Of a stretch of DNA of 64,000 nucleotides, positions 34,881-43,498 are shown piece by piece; the first letter of the stretch is position 1, and each line of letters opens with the position of its first letter. A program made the translations under genes and the position numbers. The DNA comes from an uncultured SAR86 cluster bacterium (GTDB taxonomy: Bacteria; Pseudomonadota; Gammaproteobacteria; Magnimaribacterales; AG-339-G14). Below the pieces are notes generated by a model. The model was not told the DNA's origin. It saw nothing but the letters and a program-made list of their open reading frames with translations, and searched no databases. The DNA lies in assembly GCA_902632605.1 (NCBI GenBank), contig CACPDB010000002.1:35306-99305 (forward strand), read 5' to 3'.

Positions 34881-36044
34881 GTGATGAATGTTTTGATTTT
34901 AGGGGGTAGTGGTGGCATGGGAAGATTTACTTCCTCGGCAGTCAGCTCTATAGGTGGAATTGATTCTATAACTATCGCCGATATAAACGAAACTGCTGCT
35001 TCTGATTATGCTAAATCCTTTAACGATGACAGGATTACCGGAATAGGCCTAGATGTTTTAGACAAAGATTCTCTTAGAAAAGTTACAGCTTCCACAGACG
35101 TAGTTCTTAATCTCACAGGGCCGTTTTTTAAGCTTGCTTACCCAATCTTAGAGATTGCGTTGGAGCAAAATTGTCATTATTTGGATATATGTGATGATTG
35201 GGAGCCAACTGAAAAAATGTTTTCCCTTAATAAATTAGCTGAGGAAAAAAACAAGATTGCTATTTTAGGATTAGGAGCCAGTCCAGGTATAACTAATATG
35301 CTTGCTTTAAAAGCTATGAACAAGTTGGATAAAGTTTCAAATGTTTATACAGGCTGGGATGTCTCTGGGGCAAAGCCAGAAGAAGACAGTTCTCAAACGG
35401 GAGCCAATGCTGCAATGGAGCATGGTGTTGAACAGATGATAGGACAAGTTAAAGTTTATATGAATAAAAAATTTAAAATGGTAAGGCCCTTAACAAAAGT
35501 AAATGTTCAATATCCTCAGTTAGGTAAATTTAAAGCAAGAATTTTTGGTCATCCTGAAGCAATAACCTTCCCTCATCACTATCCAGACATTTCAACAAGC
35601 TTGAATTTAATGCATGGTAACGAATTAATTAATGTTTTTGTCTTCAAAATGATTAGATTCTTCATTGAAATAAAGCTGCTCTCAAAGAATCAAGCAGCAA
35701 ATATATTGGAACAACTTGAAAGAAATCAGGTGAGTAAGCCCAAGGATATTTTAAATTCCCTGCCTGAAGTTTATGGGCTGGCTCAGGGTTTGCAAAACGA
35801 AACTGAAACTATTGTTGCTGTTACGCTAGATGGTTTTGAAGAAAATATGTCTATGGGTGCAGCAACTGGCTATCCATTGGCATGCGGATTGAAAATGTTA
35901 CTTGAGAAAAAGATTACTAAATTTGGAGTATTAGCTCCTGAAGCATGCGGACTAGATCCCGATAACTTCTTTGATGAATTAAGTGATTTTCTGGGAGATG
36001 ACGCGCAAATTAAGACTATAGTAACTCAAGAAGCAGTGAACTAG
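34881..36044 (+). CDS. Saccharopine-dehydrogenase-like NAD(P)-dependent oxidoreductase
   Basis: This 387-aa protein opens with a Rossmann motif (Gly-Gly-Ser-Gly-Gly-Met-Gly). It continues with Asp-Val-Val-Leu-Asn-Leu-Thr-Gly-Pro-Phe and Tyr-Leu-Asp-Ile-Cys-Asp-Asp-Trp-Glu-Pro, as in saccharopine dehydrogenase and its trans-acting relatives. The substrate is unknown. It has no obvious operon partner; the esterase diverges from it. Confidence 0.85.
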   Translation: MMNVLILGGSGGMGRFTSSAVSSIGGIDSITIADINETAASDYAKSFNDDRITGIGLDVLDKDSLRKVTASTDVVLNLTGPFFKLAYPILEIALEQNCHYLDICDDWEPTEKMFSLNKLAEEKNKIAILGLGASPGITNMLALKAMNKLDKVSNVYTGWDVSGAKPEEDSSQTGANAAMEHGVEQMIGQVKVYMNKKFKMVRPLTKVNVQYPQLGKFKARIFGHPEAITFPHHYPDISTSLNLMHGNELINVFVFKMIRFFIEIKLLSKNQAANILEQLERNQVSKPKDILNSLPEVYGLAQGLQNETETIVAVTLDGFEENMSMGAATGYPLACGLKMLLEKKITKFGVLAPEACGLDPDNFFDELSDFLGDDAQIKTIVTQEAVN

Positions 36045-36048
36045 ATTT

Positions 36049-36486
36049 TTACAACCAGCGTCTTACCTTATCTTTATAGAGCAAATACTCTTCTCCAAAT
36101 GTTTCCTTCATTTGCATCTCTTCCTTGATGACAAACAAATTTCTTACGATAAAAAAGAAAACGATTAAAAAGATAAGATTAATGGGGTTGTTTAAAATGA
36201 CCAATAATCCCAACAAAAAGGAATTCATGCCAACATACATTGGATTTCTAGTGTATCTATAAAAACCCTCTGTAATTAGAGTAGTAGACTCGCTAAATGG
36301 CACAACACCTGTCTTCGCTCTTAAAAATCTTGCAATTGAATTGAAAGCCAATAAAAACCCAAGACCAATGAAACCAAGTCCGATGATAATAAGAGGAAGA
36401 GTTTGTGGAGAAGATTCTCCAAAGTACCACGTAATGAACATACATAAAGAAAGTATCAATAAATAATGTGGTGGGTAAAATTTCAT
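36049..36486 (-). CDS. Isoprenylcysteine carboxyl methyltransferase-like membrane protein
   Basis: This 145-aa protein has four hydrophobic segments and the signature Gly-Phe-Tyr-Arg-Tyr-Thr-Arg-Asn-Pro-Met-Tyr-Val-Gly, followed by Glu-Glu near the C-terminus (Lys-Glu-Glu-Met). This matches the ICMT/PEMT family of small membrane methyltransferases. The substrate is probably a lipid or isoprenoid but is not shown. Confidence 0.8.
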   Translation of the reverse strand: MKFYPPHYLLILSLCMFITWYFGESSPQTLPLIIIGLGFIGLGFLLAFNSIARFLRAKTGVVPFSESTTLITEGFYRYTRNPMYVGMNSFLLGLLVILNNPINLIFLIVFFFIVRNLFVIKEEMQMKETFGEEYLLYKDKVRRWL

Positions 36487-36567
36487 TTATACATTGTAAT
36501 ATTTATAGAATTTAAATCACTACCCTCTTTCAAAGCTTAAATTATTTTGAGTTAATGAGCGTCTCTT

Positions 36568-36684
36568 ATGGATAGCCCTACTTTTTTAGCTAACGTATTC
36601 TTCTTTACGTTCTCGTTTGTGTGGTTTATCTTTGTAGCCGTCGGGAGTCATATGTTCCGAAGGTACTACAAAGATAAAAAATGA
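36568..36684 (+). CDS. 38-aa single-pass membrane microprotein upstream of glucokinase
   Basis: An ATG at 36568 opens a 38-codon frame. Its product has an aromatic hydrophobic stretch (Asn-Val-Phe-Phe-Phe-Thr-Phe-Ser-Phe-Val-Trp) and a basic C-terminus (Arg-Arg-Tyr-Tyr-Lys-Asp-Lys-Lys). Its TGA overlaps the ATG of the glucokinase gene (ATGA). The layout, with an inner-membrane helix and positive-inside tail, is what a small membrane protein would have, and overlap suggests coupled translation. The ribosome binding site is weak, so it could be chance. Confidence 0.5.
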   Translation: MDSPTFLANVFFFTFSFVWFIFVAVGSHMFRRYYKDKK

Positions 36685-37577
36685 GAAATGCCCTTTTAAT
36701 TGATCTCGGTGGAACAAACATCAGATATGCTTTTTTTATAAAAAATACCTTATCAGAGATATCAAAAGAGAAAATTGCCGACAAAGATTTCATTTCCTTT
36801 CTCACAAAGTTATTAGAAGGAAAAAAGGACGAAATTGATTATTTAGTTATCGCTGCAGCTGGTCCTAATAATCAGAAATTTATAAATCTGACGAATAGAG
36901 ATTTGTTGATTGATGCCAGCGAACTTAAGGCTCAGCTTGACTTAAAAGAATGCTTGCTCTTAAACGATTGGGAGGCAGTAGCCCAGTCTTTGAGTGAATT
37001 GAATAAGGAATGTTTTTTACCCATTAAAAGTGGAACTCCCTCTGGAGAGAATACTATATTAATCGGTCCGGGAACCGGTCTTGGTGTGACGCTAATTATT
37101 AAAGGTCAAATTATTCCTACAGAATTTGGAAATACTTTTAGCCCTACTAAAAGCATGTTGGAGAATTTCGACATAAAAGATAACAAAACATTTTTTTCTC
37201 TCGAAAATATTCTAAGTGGTCCAGGAATAGAAAAACTTTATGAAGAAAAATTCGAAAGAAAAATTTCTTCTGAAAAAATAATATCTTCTGCTTTAGAAGG
37301 AGAAAAAGATACGCTCTATATAATAGAAAATTTTCTCAGAACTCTTATTTCGATTATTAACGATTTGGTTTTGTCTTTTTCGTGTGAAAAAGTAATTTTA
37401 GGAGGATCGATTTTAAATGCCCTTAAACCAATTTTAATGACAGAAAAAATACTTGATTATTTTCTTTCGGAAATCAATCCAAAATATTCTCAACTAATAG
37501 AAAGGACCCAGGTCGACCTCCTTACGGAGGACGAACCAGGCATTTTTGGCTGCTTAGCTTATTTAAAAACTAAATAA
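36681..37577 (+). CDS. glk: Glucokinase-like sugar kinase
   Basis: This 298-aa protein has ATP-binding Leu-Ile-Asp-Leu-Gly-Gly-Thr-Asn-Ile-Arg at residues 5-14. It has Leu-Leu-Asn-Asp-Trp-Glu-Ala (catalytic Asp near residue 97) and Gly-Pro-Gly-Thr-Gly-Leu-Gly, as in the Glk family. It would phosphorylate glucose with ATP. The length is slightly short for Glk (about 320 aa). No sugar transporter is adjacent. Confidence 0.85.
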   Translation: MRNALLIDLGGTNIRYAFFIKNTLSEISKEKIADKDFISFLTKLLEGKKDEIDYLVIAAAGPNNQKFINLTNRDLLIDASELKAQLDLKECLLLNDWEAVAQSLSELNKECFLPIKSGTPSGENTILIGPGTGLGVTLIIKGQIIPTEFGNTFSPTKSMLENFDIKDNKTFFSLENILSGPGIEKLYEEKFERKISSEKIISSALEGEKDTLYIIENFLRTLISIINDLVLSFSCEKVILGGSILNALKPILMTEKILDYFLSEINPKYSQLIERTQVDLLTEDEPGIFGCLAYLKTK

Positions 37578-37580
37578 TCT

Positions 37581-38381
37581 TTAACTCGTAGGAACGATTC
37601 CTGAGTTGTAATATCTAGGCTCTTCGCAATTTGAAACCATATCCCAACTATCCTCAACGTCAGGATCAAGTTTTTGCCACTCAGCATCAAAAGCTTGCCT
37701 TGCTTCTTCCGACTGATAAAAATTGCCCCAGAAGAAATCAACTTCATCTGTTTCATAATCTGGACCTAAAATTACATAACTAAACGGTCCTGGAAGAGAA
37801 TTAGCGCTGTCCAGAAACATTTCAAGTTCCCTTATTACTTCGCGAAGATCTGCCCCCTCTTTGCCTTCCTTATAAAAGCATTGATAATATTCAGAGGTAA
37901 AACTAGAAGTTTCAAATTCCCCAAAAGTATCATTTGCTCTTGCTATATATGCATCAAAAGAAAACTTTTTTTCGCCATCACAAGACAAGATCTCAGCAGT
38001 CTCTTCTGTCCATGTAGCTACATTTTCATTTGAGTTCCAGACTTCCCATGCAGTTTCGGCATCAGCTTTCGTATTCCAAATTAATTGCCAAAAGCCATCT
38101 TCATTATCCGAAGAAAGTTTTTGAACATGCTGAATACCATAGGCAGATACTAATGGTGAATTTACTTCCACCAATAAATCTTGCCATTCAGGCAAAACAT
38201 CATTTCTGAAGTTTTCCGCAGTATAGTAGACACCTTCTTGACACGGTACATATTCCATATAAAACATTTGAGGATAATCTTCTGAACCAAGGTTAGAAAA
38301 TGAAACTTCCATTTCATCTTCTGCAGAACTGCAAGCTACAGTCAAAACGATAGCGGATAAAGCTACTGTAATAATTTTCAT
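37581..38381 (-). CDS. Exported lipoprotein with two alpha/beta-barrel-like halves
   Basis: Start chosen at ATG 38381 rather than the TTG at 38393, giving 266 aa. A lipoprotein signal ends Thr-Val-Ala-Cys-Ser-Ser. The mature protein shows two repeating halves of roughly 110 residues, each starting with a strand like Tyr-Met-Glu-Tyr-Val or Tyr-Tyr-Gln-Cys-Phe and followed by a helix rich in Glu and Leu. This suggests duplicated ABM-like (dimeric alpha/beta barrel) domains. It follows its 245-aa neighbour by one base. Function unknown. Confidence 0.68.
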   Translation of the reverse strand: MKIITVALSAIVLTVACSSAEDEMEVSFSNLGSEDYPQMFYMEYVPCQEGVYYTAENFRNDVLPEWQDLLVEVNSPLVSAYGIQHVQKLSSDNEDGFWQLIWNTKADAETAWEVWNSNENVATWTEETAEILSCDGEKKFSFDAYIARANDTFGEFETSSFTSEYYQCFYKEGKEGADLREVIRELEMFLDSANSLPGPFSYVILGPDYETDEVDFFWGNFYQSEEARQAFDAEWQKLDPDVEDSWDMVSNCEEPRYYNSGIVPTS

Positions 38382-38382
38382 T

Positions 38383-39120
38383 TTATTCAACAAAATCTTG
38401 AAGAGTCATAGCAGAATCATAAACTCTGATATTTCTGACAATTTCTCTCTCATGCCACTCGACCAGCTTATCCATTTCTTTATCAAATGGTGAAACACCA
38501 GCATCTCTAGGGGCTGAGTCTTCCCATTGCTCCATTTCTGCTAAGGACTCGTAACCTACAGTATAGAGGTGGGTTTGCATTCCCCCGCCAGCCATTCTTT
38601 CTGAAAGACCAAACTGTCCTGGAAAAGTGTCTTTAATTGCTTCATCTAAATCTTCAGTTGCTTCAACAATATCTTCAACATTTGATTGTTTTGTTCTAAA
38701 TGGATAAATTGCCCAAACAGTATCTTTGTTTGAAGGGGTTCCATAAGTTTGAATAAAAGTATTGATGCGCGTGCCTACACCCTCAGAGTTAGCATTTAGC
38801 ACAGAAGCAAATTTCCTAACTTCCTCATTATTTGGATCACTTACTTTAGCCAGCCAAATTTCATGTTCAGCTAAACTTGGTTGAAGAATTGCATAAGCAT
38901 GAGTTTCCTCTTCTTTGCCAGCAGCAATATAAGCATTTAAGTGCAACGATCCTTTAAAATTATTTTTTACAAAGTCTGATGACATAAATTTATCAGTGGC
39001 TGCAACAATTTTTGCTGCTTCTTGAGGACTATCAACTTTGAATAGATATTCGACCCAAGTAGGTGATGTAAAGCTTAGCGAGGAAGCAAGAAACATCAAT
39101 ATAAGTGTAATTTTTTTCAT
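38383..39120 (-). CDS. Exported protein with two alpha/beta-barrel-like halves (245 aa)
   Basis: This protein has a signal peptide (Met-Lys-Lys-Ile then hydrophobic to about residue 19) and a mature part that looks duplicated. The first half has Lys-Phe-Met-Ser-Ser-Asp-Phe-Val and the second begins Val-Trp-Ala-Ile-Tyr-Pro-Phe-Arg. The 246-aa protein at 42747-43487 has parallel segments (Lys-Tyr-Met-Asn-Ser-Asn-Asp-Phe and Phe-Tyr-Ile-Trp-Arg-Val), so the two look related. AAGGAGAG precedes the ATG. No function known. Confidence 0.68.
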   Translation of the reverse strand: MKKITLILMFLASSLSFTSPTWVEYLFKVDSPQEAAKIVAATDKFMSSDFVKNNFKGSLHLNAYIAAGKEEETHAYAILQPSLAEHEIWLAKVSDPNNEEVRKFASVLNANSEGVGTRINTFIQTYGTPSNKDTVWAIYPFRTKQSNVEDIVEATEDLDEAIKDTFPGQFGLSERMAGGGMQTHLYTVGYESLAEMEQWEDSAPRDAGVSPFDKEMDKLVEWHEREIVRNIRVYDSAMTLQDFVE

Positions 39121-39174
39121 TTTTCTCTCCTTAAAAAATTTCTTTGATTACTATAACAAAGTTATAATAATAGA

Positions 39175-39690
39175 GTGTTAGCTAGGTTAATTGTTTTAGT
39201 TTTGCTCACATCATGTGCATCTGGCTTCGTTGTCAAAGTTGATTCCGATGAAGCTTTCTATGCTGCGAAATACAAAGACTTCAAGATTTTTAAACCTGAT
39301 CCTTTTAGAGTTGAATCTGATGAGGAGGAAAATCCTATTAGAATAAATAGAATTGCAAGAGCATTATCTTCATCTTTAGTGCAGCTCGGATTGGACCAAA
39401 ATGATGAATCCCCTTTAAAGGTAAGCTTTTCAGTTAAAGAAAAAGAGCGGTACCGACAAATAAATTCTTCGCATTTTTTTTATGGTTATCGTAACGATCC
39501 TTTTTCCTACAAATTTTATGCAAATGACTTTCCACCAATAAACTATTTATCTGTTAAGTTTTTCGATGAAGACTTAGATAAGGTAGTTTGGTATGCAAAT
39601 ATGAGAATAAATTCTTCATCATTGGATGATCAAGACCTAGCCAATGAATTAATTTCCCAAATTCTTTCTAAATATCCAGGAAGTTCATAA
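39175..39690 (+). CDS. DUF4136-like lipoprotein
   Basis: This 171-aa protein starts at a GTG and has a lipoprotein signal (Leu-Leu-Thr-Ser-Cys). The body (Tyr-Lys-Asp-Phe-Lys-Ile-Phe, Ile-Ala-Arg-Ala-Leu-Ser-Ser-Ser-Leu, then a conserved-like C-terminal Leu-Ile-Ser-Gln-Ile-Leu) resembles DUF4136, a family of outer-membrane lipoproteins without known role. The start is uncertain because the ribosome binding site is weak. Confidence 0.6.
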   Translation: MLARLIVLVLLTSCASGFVVKVDSDEAFYAAKYKDFKIFKPDPFRVESDEEENPIRINRIARALSSSLVQLGLDQNDESPLKVSFSVKEKERYRQINSSHFFYGYRNDPFSYKFYANDFPPINYLSVKFFDEDLDKVVWYANMRINSSSLDDQDLANELISQILSKYPGSS

Positions 39691-39697
39691 TTGCCCT

Positions 39698-39727
39698 TTG
39701 ACAGTGCATTTATTGCACCAATTTAGA
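39698..39727 (+). promoter_or_regulatory. Candidate amt promoter with embedded palindrome
   Basis: TTGACA (39698-39703) is a perfect -35 hexamer, with a weak -10 (TTTAGA at 39722-39727). In the spacer sits GTGCA-TTTAT-TGCAC (39704-39718), a perfect inverted repeat that would place a bound regulator across the promoter. It lies about 60-90 bases before the amt ATG. The arms are oriented opposite to the NtrC consensus, so the binder is unknown. Confidence 0.42.
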
Positions 39728-39788
39728 CTTATAGTTCAAAATACTTTTTGATAAAGTTCAATTACTACATATGTAAGGGGAATACTTT

Positions 39789-41000
39789 ATGGATACTGGT
39801 AACACCGCTTGGATAATTACATCCACCGCTTTAGTTTTATTTATGACTCTGCCAGGCTTAGCCTTATTTTACGCAGGCCTTGTAAGAGCAAGTAACATTC
39901 TTTCAGTTTTGATGCATTGCTTCACAATTGCCTGCATCAGTTCAATTGCCTGGTTGGTAATTGCTTACAGTATTGCCTTTAGCGGCACTGGAGCTTACGT
40001 TGGAGATTTAGGGAATCTATTTTTAGCGAATTTATCAAGAGATAGCATGTCTGGAGACATTCCAGAAAGTGTATTTTTTATGTTCCAGATGACTTTTGCC
40101 ATCATTACCCCTGCTTTGATAGTTGGAGCTTATCCAGAAAGAATCAAATTTAGTTTTGTGGTCGTCTTTTCCTTACTATGGGTAATCTTAATTTATGCTC
40201 CTGTTGTGCACTGGATTTGGGCTGAAGGTGGCTGGCTTTATGAAATGGGAGTCAGAGATTTTGCTGGTGGACTTGTGGTACACCTTACTGCAGGTATAAC
40301 TGCTCTTGTAATAGCTTACTTTTTAGGCCCAAGAGAAGGTTTTCCAAATTCCGTGCAGCCTCCTCATAACCCAGGTTTAACCATGATGGGTGCATGTATG
40401 TTGTGGGTGGGTTGGTTTGGCTTCAATGGAGGAAGCGCATTGGCTGCGAATGGTGATGCCGGTATGGCAATTTTGGTTACACATATATCAGCAGCTACAG
40501 CAACAATTGTCTGGATAATCATCGAAAAAATTAAATTTGGTAAGTCATCTTTGGTTGGAGCTGTTACTGGTTGTATTGCTGGTTTAGCCTCCATTACTCC
40601 TGCAAGCGGATCAGTTGGTCCTATGGGTGGCTTGATCATTGGTTTAATTGCCGGTGGAGTTTGTTACTACATGGTCAATATCGTTAAAGAAACTTTTAAT
40701 ATTGATGATTCTCTCGATGTGTTCGCTGTCCATGGTATTGGTGGACTATTAGGAATTTTGCTAATTCCTTTTTTAACTGCACAGAGCTATGGCGGAATTG
40801 GATATGACGAAGGCTCAAGTTTCAGTGACCTCATGTCAACTCAGGTAATTGGAGCAGTCAGTGTTGGTTTATTCACCTTAGTTGGTTCGGTAATTTTATT
40901 ACTTATCACTAGGTCTATATTTGGACTAAGAGTTTCTGATGATTCTCAGGAAGAAGGCCTGGATGTTGCTGAGCATGGTCAATCAGGATACAAACTCTAA
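39789..41000 (+). CDS. amt: Ammonium transporter (Amt/MEP/Rh family)
   Basis: This 403-aa integral membrane protein has about eleven transmembrane helices and the family signatures. These include Phe-Tyr-Ala-Gly-Leu-Val-Arg, Asp-Phe-Ala-Gly-Gly-Leu-Val-Val-His-Leu-Thr-Ala-Gly (first pore His), Trp-Phe-Gly-Phe-Asn-Gly-Gly-Ser and Val-His-Gly-Ile-Gly-Gly (second pore His). It moves ammonium into the cell. No PII (glnK) gene follows, unlike in many bacteria. A possible regulated promoter lies upstream. Confidence 0.95.
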   Translation: MDTGNTAWIITSTALVLFMTLPGLALFYAGLVRASNILSVLMHCFTIACISSIAWLVIAYSIAFSGTGAYVGDLGNLFLANLSRDSMSGDIPESVFFMFQMTFAIITPALIVGAYPERIKFSFVVVFSLLWVILIYAPVVHWIWAEGGWLYEMGVRDFAGGLVVHLTAGITALVIAYFLGPREGFPNSVQPPHNPGLTMMGACMLWVGWFGFNGGSALAANGDAGMAILVTHISAATATIVWIIIEKIKFGKSSLVGAVTGCIAGLASITPASGSVGPMGGLIIGLIAGGVCYYMVNIVKETFNIDDSLDVFAVHGIGGLLGILLIPFLTAQSYGGIGYDEGSSFSDLMSTQVIGAVSVGLFTLVGSVILLLITRSIFGLRVSDDSQEEGLDVAEHGQSGYKL

Positions 41001-41015
41001 ACGCGTTATTTCGTA

Positions 41016-41240
41016 ATGAACTCTGGGATTTTTATTCTTGGCGGGATAACCTTCTTAACTGCTTTTATACTTTTTAAAATCAGTGCTTTTATGTATCTAT
41101 TACAAGATATCAAAGAAGGAAAAGAAAGATCTTGGTTGAAGCTTTTTCAGGTATTTGTTGTTGATCTAATAATAGTAATCGCTGGTGTTCTAGGAACGGG
41201 TATACTTTTCATGACTCTTCTCAAAATGGCTCATGGATAA
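41016..41240 (+). CDS. Small membrane protein (74 aa)
   Basis: This 74-aa protein has two hydrophobic segments (residues 4-27 and 48-70) separated by a charged loop (Lys-Glu-Gly-Lys-Glu-Arg). It lies 15 bases after amt and directly touches the DUF3429 gene, so it is in the same operon. It could be an accessory subunit for Amt or for DUF3429; neither is shown. No family recognised. Confidence 0.6.
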   Translation: MNSGIFILGGITFLTAFILFKISAFMYLLQDIKEGKERSWLKLFQVFVVDLIIVIAGVLGTGILFMTLLKMAHG

Positions 41241-41657
41241 ATGCAAACTAAAATTACCCTAGGTTATTTAGGCTTTCTACCCTTTGCAGCTCTCACAATC
41301 CTACCCTGGATTTTTGGGGAAACCTACGAAGAGATTTCTTTTCAATTATTAGTTGTATATGGGGGAATAATAATTTCTTTTTTATCGGGAATCATTTGGG
41401 GTATTGATTCAACAAATCGAAAAAATCTAGTTCTAGCCATTGTCTTTTCCCTTTCAGGGTTTGGAGCAATTTTATTAGCTTTGATAAATCTCATATATGC
41501 GATGACTTTGTTATTTTTCTTATTTTTTCTTTTCTATCTCTTAGAGGCAAAAATTAATCCTCAATTTACTAATCCAGACTACTTGAGACTCAGAAAAAAC
41601 CTTACCTCAGGGGTTTGTGGCTGCTATATGTTTTCAATTGTTATTCTGATTTATTAA
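41241..41657 (+). CDS. DUF3429 membrane protein
   Basis: This 138-aa protein has about five membrane helices and the DUF3429 pattern (Leu-Gly-Tyr-Leu-Gly-Phe-Leu-Pro-Phe near the N-terminus, Phe-Leu-Ser-Gly-Ile-Ile-Trp-Gly near residue 50, and Leu-Arg-Lys-Asn-Leu-Thr near the C-terminus). DUF3429 proteins are inner-membrane proteins of unknown function. It follows the previous gene with no gap. Confidence 0.75.
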   Translation: MQTKITLGYLGFLPFAALTILPWIFGETYEEISFQLLVVYGGIIISFLSGIIWGIDSTNRKNLVLAIVFSLSGFGAILLALINLIYAMTLLFFLFFLFYLLEAKINPQFTNPDYLRLRKNLTSGVCGCYMFSIVILIY

Positions 41658-41667
41658 AATTAAAGAT

Positions 41668-42714
41668 ATGAAGTGGTCAAAAGAAGAAGCAAACAGCTGG
41701 TACAAAGAACAACCTTGGCTAGTTGGTTGTAACTTTTTACCAAGTTCAGCAATCAATCAACTGGAAATGTTTCAAGAAGATACCTTTGATGAAGAAACAA
41801 TTGAAAGAGAATTGGGTTGGGCAAAAGATCTTGGCTTCAATTCTTTAAGAGTTTATTTGCATGATTTGCTTTGGTCAGAGAAAGATAAATTCAAAAAAAC
41901 TTTTGATAGATTTTTAGATATTTGTGAAAAGAGAAATATTAAACCAATAATTGTACTCTTTGATGATTGTCATCGGCCCTTTCCAAAACTCGGCAAGCAG
42001 CCTTTGCCAGTCAAAGGAGTTCACAACTCCGGCTGGAAGCAAAGTCCTGGTATGGAATTAGTCGGTCAAGTCGATGAAGAAAAAATTGATTCAAAAGAAT
42101 TAAACAGATTAAAAGAATTTGTTCTAGGCGTCCTCAAAGACTATTCAAGTGATGAAAGAATTTTGATGTGGGATATTTATAACGAACCTGGTCAATTTGG
42201 TATTGGAGACAAAGCTCTAAAATTACTTCAATACACTTGGGAATGGGCTTATGAAATAAGACCTTCTCAGCCTCTAACTGCCTGTTTAGATGGTGCCATC
42301 GGCGATGAGATCTTAAAACTGAATGGTGAGAATTCAGATGTAATAACCTTTCATACTTATGAAGCAGAAAAACTAGAACCCACTATTGAAAGACTTAAAG
42401 AATTTGGAAGGCCTTTGTTGTGTACCGAATATATGGCCAGAGAATTTGGTACCACTTTTGAATTCTCAATGCCCATCTTTAAAAAAGAAAATGTCGGTTG
42501 TTACAACTGGGGTTTTGTTGCAGGTAAAAGCCAAACTCACTTTGGCTGGTCAACAATTTTAGAGCTCCAAGAAAGAAAGAAAAAAGGCGAATTTATAAAT
42601 GAAGGAGATGAATTGCCTGAGCCGAAAGAATGGTTTCACGATATATACAGAAAAGATGGCTCTCCATTTAGTAATTCCGAAATTAAATTTATCAAAGAAT
42701 TTTTAAGAAGTTAA
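41668..42714 (+). CDS. Glycoside hydrolase, GH5-like (cellulase/mannanase fold)
   Basis: This 348-aa TIM-barrel protein has the acid/base motif Trp-Asp-Ile-Tyr-Asn-Glu-Pro-Gly (around residue 172) and a probable nucleophile Glu in Leu-Cys-Thr-Glu-Tyr-Met-Ala-Arg (around residue 253). This is the clan GH-A arrangement. There is no signal peptide, so it acts in the cytoplasm on an imported oligosaccharide. Substrate unknown. Confidence 0.8.
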   Translation: MKWSKEEANSWYKEQPWLVGCNFLPSSAINQLEMFQEDTFDEETIERELGWAKDLGFNSLRVYLHDLLWSEKDKFKKTFDRFLDICEKRNIKPIIVLFDDCHRPFPKLGKQPLPVKGVHNSGWKQSPGMELVGQVDEEKIDSKELNRLKEFVLGVLKDYSSDERILMWDIYNEPGQFGIGDKALKLLQYTWEWAYEIRPSQPLTACLDGAIGDEILKLNGENSDVITFHTYEAEKLEPTIERLKEFGRPLLCTEYMAREFGTTFEFSMPIFKKENVGCYNWGFVAGKSQTHFGWSTILELQERKKKGEFINEGDELPEPKEWFHDIYRKDGSPFSNSEIKFIKEFLRS

Positions 42715-42743
42715 AAAAAGGCGGGGTATACCCCGCCTTTTTT
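42714..42743. terminator. Bidirectional intrinsic terminator
   Basis: An 18-bp perfect palindrome GGCGGGGTATACCCCGCC (42720-42737) is flanked by A7 on the left and T6 on the right, so it works as an intrinsic terminator in both directions. It lies between the glycosidase stop and the end of the convergent exported-protein gene. Confidence 0.88.
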
Positions 42744-42746
42744 CAT

Positions 42747-43487
42747 TTATTGAGTATAAAGCTCACCATTCCACAAAGATAATTGTGAAGAAATTTCATT
42801 TGAAACAACTTCTGAGAAAGATTGTGTTGCCCTATTGAATTTAGCTAAAGTATCGGAAGCATTAAATACAGCAAGCTGCTCCATCATTTGCTTATGATTC
42901 TCATAACCAGCCCAAACAAATAGTGTTTCGCCCTTTACTGCTCCTGCGAATGCAACTTTCATTCCATATGAATCACTTGCAATGCCAAGCTCTTCGATTT
43001 CTGAAACCATTTTATCCCATGCTGCCATGTATCTAGGCAAATCAGAAGTTTGTACTCTCCAGATATAAAAAGCTTTATTTTTTTCTACATCTTGGGGAGT
43101 AATTTTTTCTCTTACATTCATATAAACAGTTTCCGAAGTATTAATAGTTCCGTTTTTTAAACCAGTTGTTTGCAACTCTGCAACCGCTGCTGAGGTAGCA
43201 GCAACTTCAATTGCTTTCTGGTAAGAATCTATATCCGTGTAATAAAAATCAATTACATGAGTCGAAGGATCATCACCGTTTGCGTTAAAAGCATATAGAC
43301 CTGCAGATATTCCTAATTTTTTAAAATCGTTTGAATTCATATATTTATTAACATTCGCAAAAGTCGCGGATGGGTTTATGGAGGTAATATTAAAAGACAC
43401 TTGCATTCCAGATGATGCAAACTGTTGTGCATACACACTAGAACTTATGAAAGTTATAGATAATAAAATTAATTTTAAGATTTTCAT
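42747..43487 (-). CDS. Exported protein with two alpha/beta-barrel-like halves (246 aa)
   Basis: This protein has a signal peptide (Met-Lys-Ile-Leu-Lys then hydrophobic, ending Val-Tyr-Ala-Gln near residue 21) and two repeating halves similar to those of the 245-aa protein at 38383-39120. The first half has Met-Gln-Val-Ser-Phe-Asn-Ile and Tyr-Met-Asn-Ser-Asn-Asp-Phe-Lys; the second begins Phe-Tyr-Ile-Trp-Arg-Val. AGAGAGG precedes the ATG. It sits 11 bases after the 228-aa gene. No function known. Confidence 0.68.
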   Translation of the reverse strand: MKILKLILLSITFISSSVYAQQFASSGMQVSFNITSINPSATFANVNKYMNSNDFKKLGISAGLYAFNANGDDPSTHVIDFYYTDIDSYQKAIEVAATSAAVAELQTTGLKNGTINTSETVYMNVREKITPQDVEKNKAFYIWRVQTSDLPRYMAAWDKMVSEIEELGIASDSYGMKVAFAGAVKGETLFVWAGYENHKQMMEQLAVFNASDTLAKFNRATQSFSEVVSNEISSQLSLWNGELYTQ

Positions 43488-43498
43488 TTTTCCTCTCT

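Noticed and set aside
39704..39718. GTGCA-N5-TGCAC as an NtrC binding site for amt
   Set aside because: NtrC sites have the arms in the opposite order (GCAC left, GTGC right), and no -24/-12 promoter is visible. It is kept only as an unassigned palindrome.
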